A stretch of 64,000 nucleotides of DNA. Source: Corythucha ciliata. Its lineage: Eukaryota; Arthropoda; Insecta; Hemiptera; Tingidae. The stretch is taken from contig CM075938.1 in NCBI GenBank assembly GCA_038030265.1, forward strand, positions 10,083,009 to 10,147,008, read 5' to 3'. The notes under the pieces are model-generated. The model was given only the letters and a program-made list of their open reading frames with translations, was not told where the DNA came from and did not search any database. A program made the translations under genes and the position numbers. Each line of letters opens with the position of its first letter. The first letter of the stretch is position 1. This document shows, in pieces, positions 39,550 through 50,605 of this stretch.

Positions 39550-40005
39550 TTGACTAGCCGCTAATTAGCGGTCTTTCTCAATTTCATTTGCAACTTATCT
39601 CAATTACTAGCAACTATTCTCAATTTTGGCCGTCATGTAGCGTTTGCCTTAATTTTAGCCGCTTATCAGGCGATTTTTGTACATTTCAGGCGCGAATAGT
39701 TGGAGTTTTCCTCAATGCTTGCTGCAAATTAGCGTTTTTCAATGTTATCCGAAAATTGTCAATTTTTCCTATAATTCTAGCCGCCGATTGGCGGCTATTT
39801 TGTCAACTTCTAGCCCCGTAGTTGACTGCAGAAGCCACGAATTGGCTTTCAAAGCTATTTTAACCGTGAATTAGCGCATTTTACACATTTCCAATTTTGT
39901 TTTTAATTTCATCGGCGATTTAGCGATTTTTCTTCATTTTAGCCGCGCATTAAAGTTTTCATAATTTTAGCTGCTAATTAGCGATTTTTCGCGACTAAAA
40001 CATTG
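39550..40005 (+). repeat. Family A minisatellite array A4
   Basis: About 15 diverged units in plus orientation. One marker unit (TTGACTGCAGAAGCCACG) lies near 39,822. The array passes directly into array D3 at about 40,005. This A-then-inverted-D junction is the mirror image of the D1/A2 junction at 19.74 kb. Confidence 0.85.
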
Positions 40006-40530
40006 CCGCTATTCCCGCTCTAAAAATTGCCAAAACGACTGATGAACGCGACCTTAAAATAACTTAAGAGATGGTTCACGCTCCGAAAATGCCGAAACAG
40101 ATTATTCCTGCAAAATCGACCATTCACGCCCCCGTCCACTCCCCACCAACGGCTAACCTGGCTATTTGCACCCGAAAACCCGGTTAACTGGCTTTTCACG
40201 CACTAAAATAACGGAACAGCCAATAATTCGCGCATTAAAAATGAGTACTTGGGCGCTAAAATAGCTAAATTGGCTATTCGCGCCCTGAAATCGGTATTAT
40301 AGTTACGGTATGCACCCTAAAAAATGACTATGAGCCTTGAAAATGCTTATGCAGACGATTCCTGCCCCGAAAATGGCATAAGCGGCTAATTGCCCTCCAA
40401 AAAAATGCCAAAAAGACGATTGACGCACTAAAAAGAGCGAAACTGGTTATTTATGCACCCTGAACCCCCCAAATCACGCTCTGCACATGGTGCAACTTTT
40501 CAATTGGCAATGTTAGTGCCCTAAAATCAA
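40005..40530 (-). repeat. Family D minisatellite array D3, inverted
   Basis: Highly diverged 30-bp units with cores such as CGCGCCCTAAA and GCGCATTAAAAATG. A spacer of about 190 bp with no recognisable content separates it from array C3. Confidence 0.8.
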
Positions 40531-40714
40531 TAAATCTGGACATTCGTTCGATGGGGACCAAGCACGGCCGCCTCCGTTATACCAAATCAGACACCTTCAC
40601 CCCTCAACTTCACCAATAATCATCATCATAATTCATGCAAAACTGCACGGTAAAATAGCTATACCAAGCATTACCAGTTTCTCGCTCGGAGGTTAAAATG
40701 CCTGGCTAATAAAA

Positions 40715-42835
40715 CAGACTTAAAGGGGTGTTGTTGGATCTCTGCTGTGGTTGGACCGTTGTTGGACCTTTGTCGTGGTTGGATCATTGCTGTGGTTGGA
40801 CCTTTGCGGTGGTTGGACCATTGCTGTGGTTGGACCTTGCTGGTTGACGTGTGGCATTTACTGTGGCTGGACCTTCGCTATGGTTGGACCATTGCTGTGG
40901 TTGGACCTTTGCGGTGGTTGGACCGTGGTTGGGCATTTACTGTGGTTGGACCTTAGCTATGGTTGGACCATTGCTGTGGTTGGACCTTTGCGGTGGTTGG
41001 ACCGTGGTTGGGCATTTACTGTGGCTGGACCTTCGCTATGGTTGGACCATTGCTGTGGTTGGACCATTGCTGTGGTTGGACCTTTGCTGTGGTTGGACCA
41101 TTGCTGTGGTTGGACCTTTGCTGTGGTTGGACCTTTGCGGTGGTTGGACCTTTGCTGTGGTTGGACCTTTGCTGTGGTTGGACCTTCGCTGTGGTTGGAC
41201 TGTGGTTGGGCATTTACTGTGGCTGGACCTTCGCTGTGGTTGGACCATTGCTGTGGTTGGACCTTTGCTGAGGTTGGACCTTTGCTGTGGTTGGACCTTT
41301 GCTGTAGTTGGACGTTTGTCGTGGTTGGACCTTTGCTGTGGTTGGACCGTGGTTGGGCATTTACTATGGCTGGACCTTCGCTGTGGTTGGATCATTGCTG
41401 CGGTTGGACCTTTGCAATTGTTGGACCTTTGCTGTGGTTGGTCCTTTGCTGTGTTTGGAGCTTTGCTGTGGTTGGACCTTCGCTGTGGTTGGACCTTGGC
41501 TGTGGTTGGATCATTGCTGCGGTTGGACCTTTGCAATGGTTGGATGTTTGCTGTGGTTGGACCTTTGCTGTGGTTGGATCATTGCTGCGGTTGGACCTTT
41601 GCAATGGTTGTATGTTTGCTGTGGTTGGACCTTTGACGTGGTTGGACCTTCGCTGTGGTTGGGCATTTACTGTGGCTGGACCTTCGCTGTGGTTGGACCA
41701 TTGCTGTGGTTGGACCTTTGCTGTAGCTGGACGTTTGTCGTGGTTGGACCTTTGCTGTGGTTGGACCGTGGTTGGGCATTTACTGTGGCTGGAACTTCGC
41801 TGTGGTTGGATCATTGCTGCGGTTGGACCTTTGCAGTGGTTGGACCTTTGCTGTGGTTGGACCTTGGCTGTGGTTGGATCTTTGCTGTGGTTGGACCTTG
41901 GCTGTGGTTGGATCATTGCTGCGGTTGGACCTTTGCAATGGTTGGATGTTTGCTGTGGTTGGACCTTTGCTGTGGTTGGACCTTTGCTGTGGTTGGACGT
42001 TTGTCGTGGTTGGACCTTTGCTGTGGTTGGACCGTGGTTGGACCTTTGCTGTGGTTGGTCCTTTGCTGTGGTTGGACCTTCGCTGTGGTTGGACCTTTGC
42101 TGTGGTTGGACCTTTGCTGTGGTTGGACCTTTGCTGTGGTTGGACGTTTGTCGTGGTTGGACCTTTGCTGTGGTTGGACCGTGGTTGGGCATTTACTGTG
42201 GCTGGACCTTCGCTGTGGTTGGATCATTGCTGCGGTTGGACCTTTGCAATGGTTGGATCTTTGCTGTGGTTGGATCTTTGCTGTGGTTGGACCTTTGCTG
42301 TGGTTGGACCTTGGCTGTGGTTGGATCATTGCTGCGGTTGGACCTTTGCAATGGTTGTATGTTTGCTGTGGTTGGACCTTTGCTGTGGTTGGACCTTTGC
42401 TGTGGTTGGACGTTTGTCGTGGTTGGACCTTTGTTGTGGTTGGACCGTGGTTGGACCTTTGCTGTGGTTGGTCCTTTGCTGTGGTTGGACCTTCGCTGTG
42501 GTTGGACCTTGCTGTGGTTGGACCTTTGCTGTGGTTGGACCTTTGCTGTGGTTGGACGTTTGTCGTGGTTGGACCTTTGCTGTGGTTGGACCGTGGTTGG
42601 GCATTTACTGTGGTTGGAGCCTTTGCTGTGGTTGGAGCTTTGCTGTGGTTGGACCATTGCTGTGGTTGGACCATTGCTGTGGTTAGACCTTTGCGGTGGT
42701 TGGATCATTGCTGTTGTTGGATCTTTGTTGTGGTTGGACCGTTGTTGGGCATTTGCTGTGGTTGGACCTTTGCTGTGGTTGGACCTTTGCTGTGATTGGA
42801 GCTTTACTGTGGTTGGATTTAGGCCCGTTTGATAA
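40715..42835 (+). repeat. Family C minisatellite array C3 (17 bp) with a higher-order repeat
   Basis: This is the largest and most uniform C array. ACGTTTGTCGTGG recurs at 41,312, 41,731, 42,144 and 42,556, and in a second series at 41,997 and 42,410. This defines a higher-order unit of 412-419 bp. A shorter block of 79 bp repeats at 40,853, 40,932 and 41,011. A 693-codon plus-strand frame, first readable from a TTG codon at 40,751, and minus-strand frames up to 266 codons cross the array. They follow from the stop-free 17-mer and are not annotated as genes. Confidence 0.95.
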
Positions 42836-45800
42836 ACTTAAGGGCCTGGCCTTCCTTATAATTTTGAGAAAATCGAAGAAAATGGGAAAATCAATTTCTT
42901 TGAACAACGTTGAAAATATTTGATTCAATAATCTATAGCTAGCAAGTACTAAATCAGTTTTATGGTGCGGTGGCAGGAAGGTGCTTTTTGGAACGGGTCC
43001 TGTTGAGTTCCCACCTTCGTCTCGAATGTTTCCGAGTGAAATTACATGCTTTGTTGCTGGATGCATGAATTTCGTTGATTTAACGATTTCTTAGCCACTT
43101 CCGAAGCTCATTTCGGTAAGATTTCATGACGATAGCATTGGCCCCATCATTCAGAAGAGATTGTAATATTAGATGCCTCTAGTGCTTTTTTTTTAAAATA
43201 AATAGTTTTGATGCATCGATGCTTTTCACCCAGCAAAAATGTTCCCTCCCATTTTGTTCTTCGCACCCTGTTTTTAAATTTCAAAAGAATCATGCAAACC
43301 AGTTACCCCTTAACCACCGAGTAAATCAACCACCGAGAGGTATCTTCGCCCCTTTGTCTTTTTTATCTTTTTGGTGTAAGAGGGTGGGGGGGGGGGTCAC
43401 GGTTGTGGCAGGTCCAGTTTGTGGGTGTATAATGGACGGTGTGGCGGTGGCGGGGAAGACTCGAACGCAGAGAGTAAAGGATTGAAAAAGTGGTCGTTAC
43501 TGAATATTTTATCAGGGTTGTCGTGAGAGGGTTGGAGAGGAAAAGAAGCTTCGTATACAAGTCTTCTTTCCGAAAAAAAAAAAAAAAAAAAAAAACTCGT
43601 TTTCTGAAGCCTATATGCCGGCCTTCCAATCTTGGCACCCCCCCCCCCCCGACAAACTTCCACCTCATTCCCGCCACAGTTCTGCCAGTACACATCGCCG
43701 GCAACAACTTACCACGATTCTTTCATCTATCTTAACATAACTTTCCAAGAAAGGGTGAAGATAGAGGAGGGAGGGTCTTCCTTCCTTTGGAAATCCCTTC
43801 TCCCCTCCCCACGATGGGCATTGTCTCCCTTTTTGCTTCGCCTTTATGCTAATGATGCGTCCTTCTTTTTCTTTACTTTTTGACACCCACCTACTTCATC
43901 CTTTTTTTTTTATATATTTTGGCCAGTCTCTTCAGTAAGGGCTTTGCCAAAGACTTGAATAACACTCGTATTTTTATGTTAGTTGAGCGTGCACGAAGGC
44001 CATCTATCACCATTCAAGGCAAAAATCTCAGTTTCTTTCTTCGAGAAAATGTATCATTTTGTCTTTAAAAGTTGAGTCCAGCGTTAAAATTGTTAAAAGC
44101 TTGAAGGTTTATGGTAATGTATGCCACTAATAACAATGTTAACGAGTGTCGTTTTGCCTCCTTGACAGAAAAAAAAGAAACCGTAATCATACGCGCGTAG
44201 GCTCAACTCCAGGGATTTTTTAAAAATATATACATAAAAATAAAAAACGAAAAATAAACATTTTTAAACAGGAAGGAACTGAGATCACTCCATCACATAA
44301 AATGGGGGATCTCATAAAATAAAATTGTGGGAGAAAAAACTTTGAAAATTAGTTCTTCTCGTCCAGGTCACCAAGTTTTGTTATTACCACGTACGTGTCA
44401 GCTCTCCCAATAATGGTACACTCAACAAGAAGTCGTTTAGGGATGGTGAGATGAGGGGGGGGGGCATCAGCGTGGAAGACAGAGCCGAGTCAAGTTGAAA
44501 CACAGAGCTACCGCTGCTTTGATACAGTACTCATGGCCCTTATAAGCGAGTTGAACGTTTGTCAATCCGCAGGCCGGTGCTTCCTGCGGGATAATTGTAG
44601 GAAGCCGCCGGGAAATAGTAGAAAAAAAAAAAAAAAAACTTTTGCACAAATGAGTCCGGTTTTTGGAGCCCCCGTTGGGTGGTGATTTGCCAGACGTCGG
44701 ATGATTTCGATCGAGGGCCCACAACTTTCAACTATATAATTTATCCCAGCCTTTCAAGTTTCCAGCCGATGTTTGAACGCTGCAGCGGTTATCTCCTCGC
44801 TTTATCTATATCGAGCTGAAGCCTATAAGCATAATACGCACTTTAAACTTCAAAAAAAACCAGACTTTCTTGTAAGCTTCTCCCAGGGGTAGGTTAGGGG
44901 AGCTTTGATGACATGGTAGGGTGATGGGGGGGGGGATCAAGGAGCTACAATCAAGAAGACACCACTCAGATAAAACGTCCTTGAGACTCCTACCCACTCT
45001 CTCTTTTCGCTTTAAAAAAAAAAAAAAAAAAGTCTGGAAGGAATTAAAAGATTCAACCGTGAAGGTTATCGTTTTTTTTTGCAGCCGAAAAAATAATGTA
45101 CTAACCGCGAATTTCACGTACATTCTAATTTTGAGAGGGGGGGGGGCATGCAGCGCGGTCTACACTACAGACTGCGCCCCCCCATCTAACAAATCAAAGG
45201 TTCGTTTCTGCATCATAACAATCGTTCGCTTTGTTTTATCAGATTTAAAAAGTGAAAGCACCGCGAGGGACACTGTTGTTAGGTGCTTAAACAAAAACCG
45301 AGGTTTACTTCTTAATCCTTGACGTTCAAATGGGAATAAAACCGTGTAATAGCGCATCAATCAGGATAAGGAGGGGGTAGAAACTAGGAAGCGTGAAGGA
45401 GAGTGAAAAAAAAAAAGACTATAAGCGGGTAAATCCAGTGAAAAATGTGGCATTTAATTAAAACGATAAAAAAAAAACTTTATTCGCACTCTTGATCTTT
45501 AAAGTTTAATTCAAATTAAACAAAAAGGAGAGAGTGCAAAACGCTCTCGTCAACTTATGGCATAATACCGAGTGATTTCAGTTTCACAGCTCGCTGTTAA
45601 ACTGGGCTGGGGGTTAAAGAGGGCGCTAATTATTTTTTTTTATAGTGTTCACAATCTGCGGAACTACTAAGGTATACAGGCAAAAATACGAAACGGCGGA
45701 GCAAAGATTACGCGTTGCCAAGTATAGACACCGTCGGATGTTAGGGAAACCTTAAAATTTCAACATTGCCCTAAATAGAGAGAATCTTCATTTTAACAAT

Positions 45801-47750
45801 ATTTGCTAAATTTAGAGCAATTCGATGACGGCTTAAATGAGAAGGGAAGATTCAAAGGCACACAGCTCTCGCTGAGCATTTCTCATCGAAAGAAAAATAG
45901 CCAACTCGACCACCAAGGTGGGCCACTTCGAACAGCCGTCGAGAATACAGTTTTTTAACCTCTAAGAAAAGGTCCTGACAGGATATGAATGAATAAACAA
46001 ATATTGCACTTAGGCTTCTACGAAGCCTGAAGTTAAAGATTAGTGGTTTGAAGAACGTCTTCATTTCTAGGAATTAAATCGTTTTACCCTCAACCAGTTT
46101 TCAATGCTAAGCGCATCGTCATCAGACCCAAACGACAACGACTGACGATGTAAACCCGTGGTATGAACATCCTTAATAACAGTGAGTGAAACGAGTAATA
46201 CGCTAATTAAAACAATAATTAAACCGTATAAGGTCAAAAGTTATTAAATGTAGGGATCACAAAATATCGTTATACACTGTTGCTCTGTAGAAGGACATCA
46301 CTGTCACTGTCAACTACTTTTAAAAATTAATATTTAACGTTTTCGAATTTATTGTGTACAAATTCCAGGGCAGGGACGAGAGGAAGTTATTCGTCCTTTT
46401 CTACCAACCTGAACTAATATTTCGCGTAAACACTGAAAAAGAGAGGTGGTGGTGGGCAGAATGAATTTCCTCGGGTTGACACTCATTAAATACATTATTC
46501 AACAGGCGTTAAATACTATTCATACGCTTGATTTTCATACTCCAAAGACAGGAAGAGGGGGGGGGGTGCGATAACAAACAGCATCTGCCGTGACTGCCAC
46601 CACGCGTGCGTGACCACCACGCAACAGACATGGAGCTGGCACAGAATGGTCTGTGTTGCTATCCTACAGGCACACCACGAGGATGCCCACGCTCTTCCTT
46701 TAGAAGTCACTGTGCTGCGGGTAACTGTCAAACGTTACAGGGACCGCCGCCGGGTGCTGAGTAGAATTCTCAGAAGGAGCTGCGGCCTGTAATGAGCCAA
46801 AACAGTGAAAAAACTGGTATTTTCAACCCCTGAAACCCACGAAACAGGAAATTATAGCTACTCATGACTCATGTCTGACGTTTTTCTCCCACCCCAACCC
46901 AACTCATACATCCCCCACCCCTAAATTTTGTCGCTATCCTTCCACTCTTCGGTCCTGTACGTAGTTACGCACTGATGCGAGGCTACAACCCGAGAAACCA
47001 TTTGTTGAGTCTCCACTTTCTGTCCTCCAATGTTTCCGAGTGTAACATTGAACATTGTAACTCTAAAATCCACTTTTTGGACTTTAGGTTGTCCAGCCAG
47101 TTTCCTTGAGTGGGCGGGGTGGATGGGGGTGGAATTTGACAGTTCCTTTGAGTCTGGAGGCAAATGGTCGCTTACTGAAGAACGGTATACTGTCAGATTT
47201 GGCTTTTTGAGGCGAAATTACGCGTCTACGAACAAAAAATCTGGATTTCAGGACAAAATTTCCCACTTTCCTTCCGATTCGCAGGAGAATTCGCAGTGTT
47301 TTTCTCCCGGAAACTTGGATTCCCTTAAGTTTACACTTTTATGAAGAAGTAGTCAGAAAGAGGGAAGGGGAAATCTGACAGTTCCAAGCGGATTTCAACG
47401 TTCCTGGATAATGATCGTCCGAGTTCTTGATAGTCAGTTTCTAGAACCTAAATTACCAAGTTTTTGAACTAAAAACTCTGATTTTTTTGTTAAACTGGAG
47501 GTTTTCTGGTTGAATAGCGATACAAAAAAGATTTGAGGAACTAATCGACAATTAACTGGCCTCTAAGAAGCACTGGTCGTTTCCCCAGCAAAATGAACAG
47601 TTACCGAGCCTTGTGGTGGTGAGGGGGGACCAATTGCGTTCAAAGTGCGGCCCAGTCTCTCCATTTTGGCCTATACGCGGCCCTGGCTCCTAACAGCACA
47701 GCAATTGAGTCGATTTCATTTTCACGCTTTCCATCGACTTTAGCCAAGCC
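42836..47750. other. Gene-free region
   Basis: AGGCCC and GGGCCT form an inverted repeat at the edge of C3 (42,833-42,860). A perfect 7-bp hairpin, AGGCTTC/GAAGCCT, lies at 46,012-46,028. A diverged dispersed repeat of about 45 bp is shared by 42,999-43,042 and 46,999-47,042 (both contain AATGTTTCCGAGTG). A GC-rich stretch at 46,590-46,792 has a 60-codon open frame without recognisable homology. Confidence 0.5.
46099..46125 (-). ncRNA. Hammerhead-ribozyme-like core
   Basis: The minus strand reads CTGATGA, a hairpin (GATGC, loop, GCATT, with a terminal G-T wobble), then GAAA. This is the order of the conserved hammerhead core. CGTTT upstream is complementary to AAACG downstream and could help form stem I. 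Stem III is poor, so activity is doubtful. Hammerheads are typical of Penelope-like elements and related retroelements. Confidence 0.35.
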
Positions 47751-47754
47751 CAAA

Positions 47755-48060
47755 TGTCATTCAAATTTCAAATTTCGCGGGTTTGGCGCCTGAAAAAAAA
47801 AAAGAAAAACAATTTTACCGGGTTGGATCATTCGGATGACAAAATTTCACGTGTTTGGCCGTTTCAAGAACCAATTTCGCGGACTTGGCTCACTTTTGAA
47901 ACATATTCGGCGTATTCTGCTATTTCAAACCCAAACAAAGAACCCAATTTCACTATGTTGGCTCTGGTTCAAGTGTTTTAGAACCGGGTTTCACTGATTT
48001 GGCTGTTTGAAAGCCGAATTGGCGGGGTTGGCTCCTTTACAAAATAAGAATTTCGTAGGG
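47755..48060 (+). repeat. Diverged family B patch
   Basis: About eight units of the TTGGCTC-type variant of B (GAACCAATTTCGCGGACTTG near 47,868). The same variant forms the tail of array B1 and the patch at 49.8 kb. Confidence 0.7.
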
Positions 48061-48124
48061 GGGAGATGGAGGGGCAATAGCATACTGACGTAAGTACGAG
48101 AGGGGGAGGACCAATACAGCCCTC

Positions 48125-48735
48125 AAAAAGCTTTCAGATTAAAGAAAAAGCGTTTATTTGCCGCCGAAAATAAGAAAACTATACTAATTCGAGGAATCTG
48201 AAAGAAACTTCGCGGCAAAAATGAAGGGAATGCGCTAACCTCAATTTTCAGTACGACCTTGATAGGCGGCTAAAATTGATAAGGCGCGATAAATGTGCTA
48301 ATTTCAGGGCAATTACGCAGCAAAAAGCTTATATAAAGGGCTAGTATCATTGGCTAAAAAAGCAAATTCATGACAAAAAGCGGAAAAAAATCACTCATTT
48401 GCAGCTAACATTTGAAAAGACGCTGATTCGTCGTAATTCAACACTATAGCAATGAGGAAAAGCAGCGATAAATCGCTTAGTAGGCTTACAGTTAATAATT
48501 GAGAAAACGCCAATTCATGTATTCTCGAGGCGAATTCATGGCTAAAATTAAAAGAAAGCGCAAACTGCGCGGCTAAAATAGAGAAAAACGCTAATTCACA
48601 ATTACATTTGAGAAAAACGGCTAATTTTCGGCTAAAATTGAGATAAAGCGTTCATTCCCAGCTGAAGCGAGGGAAAAAAACGTGAATTCGCGGGTAAAGT
48701 CGGCAAAAAGTGCGCATTCGCGAGGCCCCTTAATA
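48125..48735 (-). repeat. Family A minisatellite array A5, inverted
   Basis: About 20 diverged units, best preserved at 48,540-48,700 (GCGGCTAAAATAGAGAAAAA). A G-rich spacer separates it from the B patch on its left, and array D4 begins about 55 bases to its right. Confidence 0.85.
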
Positions 48736-48789
48736 GGTGAATATATTGTTACGCCAAAACGGATTCAGGATTTGCTGAAATTATGATCT

Positions 48790-49730
48790 GTGTTCTACTA
48801 AAACTGGCTTGGCAGCCATTCGCTTCCTAAAAACAGTTGAACAAGCTATTCCAACCGCTAAACTGACTCTAGTCGCTCCCCAAAACGTCAAAACCGACGT
48901 TTCGAGCCTTGAAAATGGATAAACGCCTCTAATATGATGAAAATGGAAATTGCCGCTCTAATAATCACCTAACTGGCTTATCGCGCCCTGAAAATGTCTT
49001 AGCTGACCATTCGTCTGCCCTGAAAATATCTAACAAATCAGGCTTTCGCCCTTAAAATGGCTAAATCGATCATTCGCGCGCCAAAAATGACCTTGGCATG
49101 CTGCTAAACAGCTTTGGCGTCCTAAAAACAGCTAAATACTGACTATTCGCGCCTCAAAGTTAGGGTAAACTGACGATTCGCGTCCTGAAAATGCCTAAAC
49201 GGATGATTCGTGCCCTGAAAATTCAGGCAAAACGGACCATTCGCACGCCAAGAATATGGCTAAGCCAAGCATTCGCGTCTTGCCTTGACGTACCATTCGA
49301 GCCCTGTAAATGGCAAAACTGACTCTAGGCACCTTAAAAATAGCTAAATGACGATGAATCACGCCTTGATAATGGCTGGCTGAGCTGCGAGTTCGTCCTC
49401 TGAAAATTAACTAAAAATGACTCGAATGACTAGAAATGATCAATCTGGCTATTCACACCCTAGAAATAATCATAATGGTAGCTTTTGCGAGGTGAAACTG
49501 GCCAAACTGGCTAGTAACGGCCTAAAATTGGCAGAGCTGACTCTACTATATTATGTGACCTATAAATGGTTGGCCTAAACAGTTAATTCTTGTCCTGAAA
49601 CTGACAAAACCGACCATTTGAGCGTCAAAAATGGCCTTCAAGCCTTGAAAATGTGTATAAAAATGACTATTCTTGCTCTCAAATAGCATAAATTCTTGCT
49701 CTCGCGGATGCAGACTCCAAGCATAGTCAT
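48790..49730 (-). repeat. Family D minisatellite array D4, inverted
   Basis: About 30 units, for example TGACGATTCGCGTCCTGAAA near 49,171. Here A and D have the same orientation, unlike the junctions at 19.74 and 40.0 kb. Confidence 0.87.
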
Positions 49731-49799
49731 ACAGGCATGTTCCTAGGACCAAATAGCCACAGTCTGCGAGGCTGAAGTTCAAGCAAGTTTGAGTTTCAT

Positions 49800-50400
49800 G
49801 CCAAGAACCGAATTCCTTGGATTTGGCCCTTTGAAATAGCAATTTTTGGGGCGCGTCTCGTTCAATAAACAGAATTTCCGTGGGTTTGGCTCTTTCAAAT
49901 AACAATTTTTGAGGGCTTGACTCAACCAAAAAAGTCAATTTTGTGATTTTGTCTTCCTCAAAAGCTAATTTCGCGAGATTTCCCCCATTCGAAAATACAT
50001 TTTCGTGAGGGTCTTATAATACCTAATTCAGGATTTGGATCTTTGGAACCCAAATTTGGTAGATTTATCTTCTTTAGACGTTATTTCTCGGGGGTTGGGT
50101 CACTTTAGCAAACCAATTTGAATTGAAATTTCCTGTGTTTTGCTTAAAGACGTCAATCTCGCATTCGGATGTTTGGCTCTTTCAAGTCCCCTGCTTTGTG
50201 GATCCGGCCCCTTCGAAGCCAATTTTGCGGATGTTCATGTATTGAAAATCAAATTTGTGGCGCTGAATTCTTCAAAAACGAAGTTATTAGGATTTTAGCT
50301 CTGTAAAAACCAAATTTCTTGGATTTTCTCCTCTTTGAAAATCATTATTTCGTGGACTTGGCTATTTTTTCAGAATATCGATTTCATGGTTTTAACAAAA
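49800..50400 (+). repeat. Diverged family B patch
   Basis: Units of the TTGGCTCTTT variant alternate with AACAATTTT and CAATTTTGCGG cores. This is the most decayed B tract, and its period is only partly kept. Confidence 0.65.
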
Positions 50401-50464
50401 GTGTCACAGAATTGCGAAAAAAAAAATTGAGAGTAACTCCTGAACGATTATTTTGTATGAATTT

Positions 50465-50605
50465 TTATTTCAAGCCCCCCCCCCTCCCACCGGGTCAGGG
50501 GCACGGGCGTGCCAACCCCTAAAAACGGCCCTGCGATTGCGACGATGCACATTGCGCTGGTGCGAAGCGAGTAGCACCCACTCAGATGGTGGCACCGGCT
50601 CAAAT
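50465..50605. mobile_element. GC-rich palindromic segment, possible transposon end
   Basis: CAGGGGCACGGGCGTGCC contains the perfect inverted repeat GGCACG/CGTGCC. Further on, GGTGC/GCACC and GGTGCC-type palindromes follow at about 50,555-50,600. The segment stands out in AT-rich surroundings and sits at the left edge of array A6. CAGTGGCAGACTGGCC on the minus strand ending at 51,987 is a possible opposite end, but the flanking bases do not match. Confidence 0.35.

Noticed and set aside
40751..42832. 693-codon plus-strand open frame
   Set aside because: It opens from a TTG codon, is entirely 17-bp family C repeat, and equally long frames occur in other frames and on the minus strand because the unit has no stop codons.
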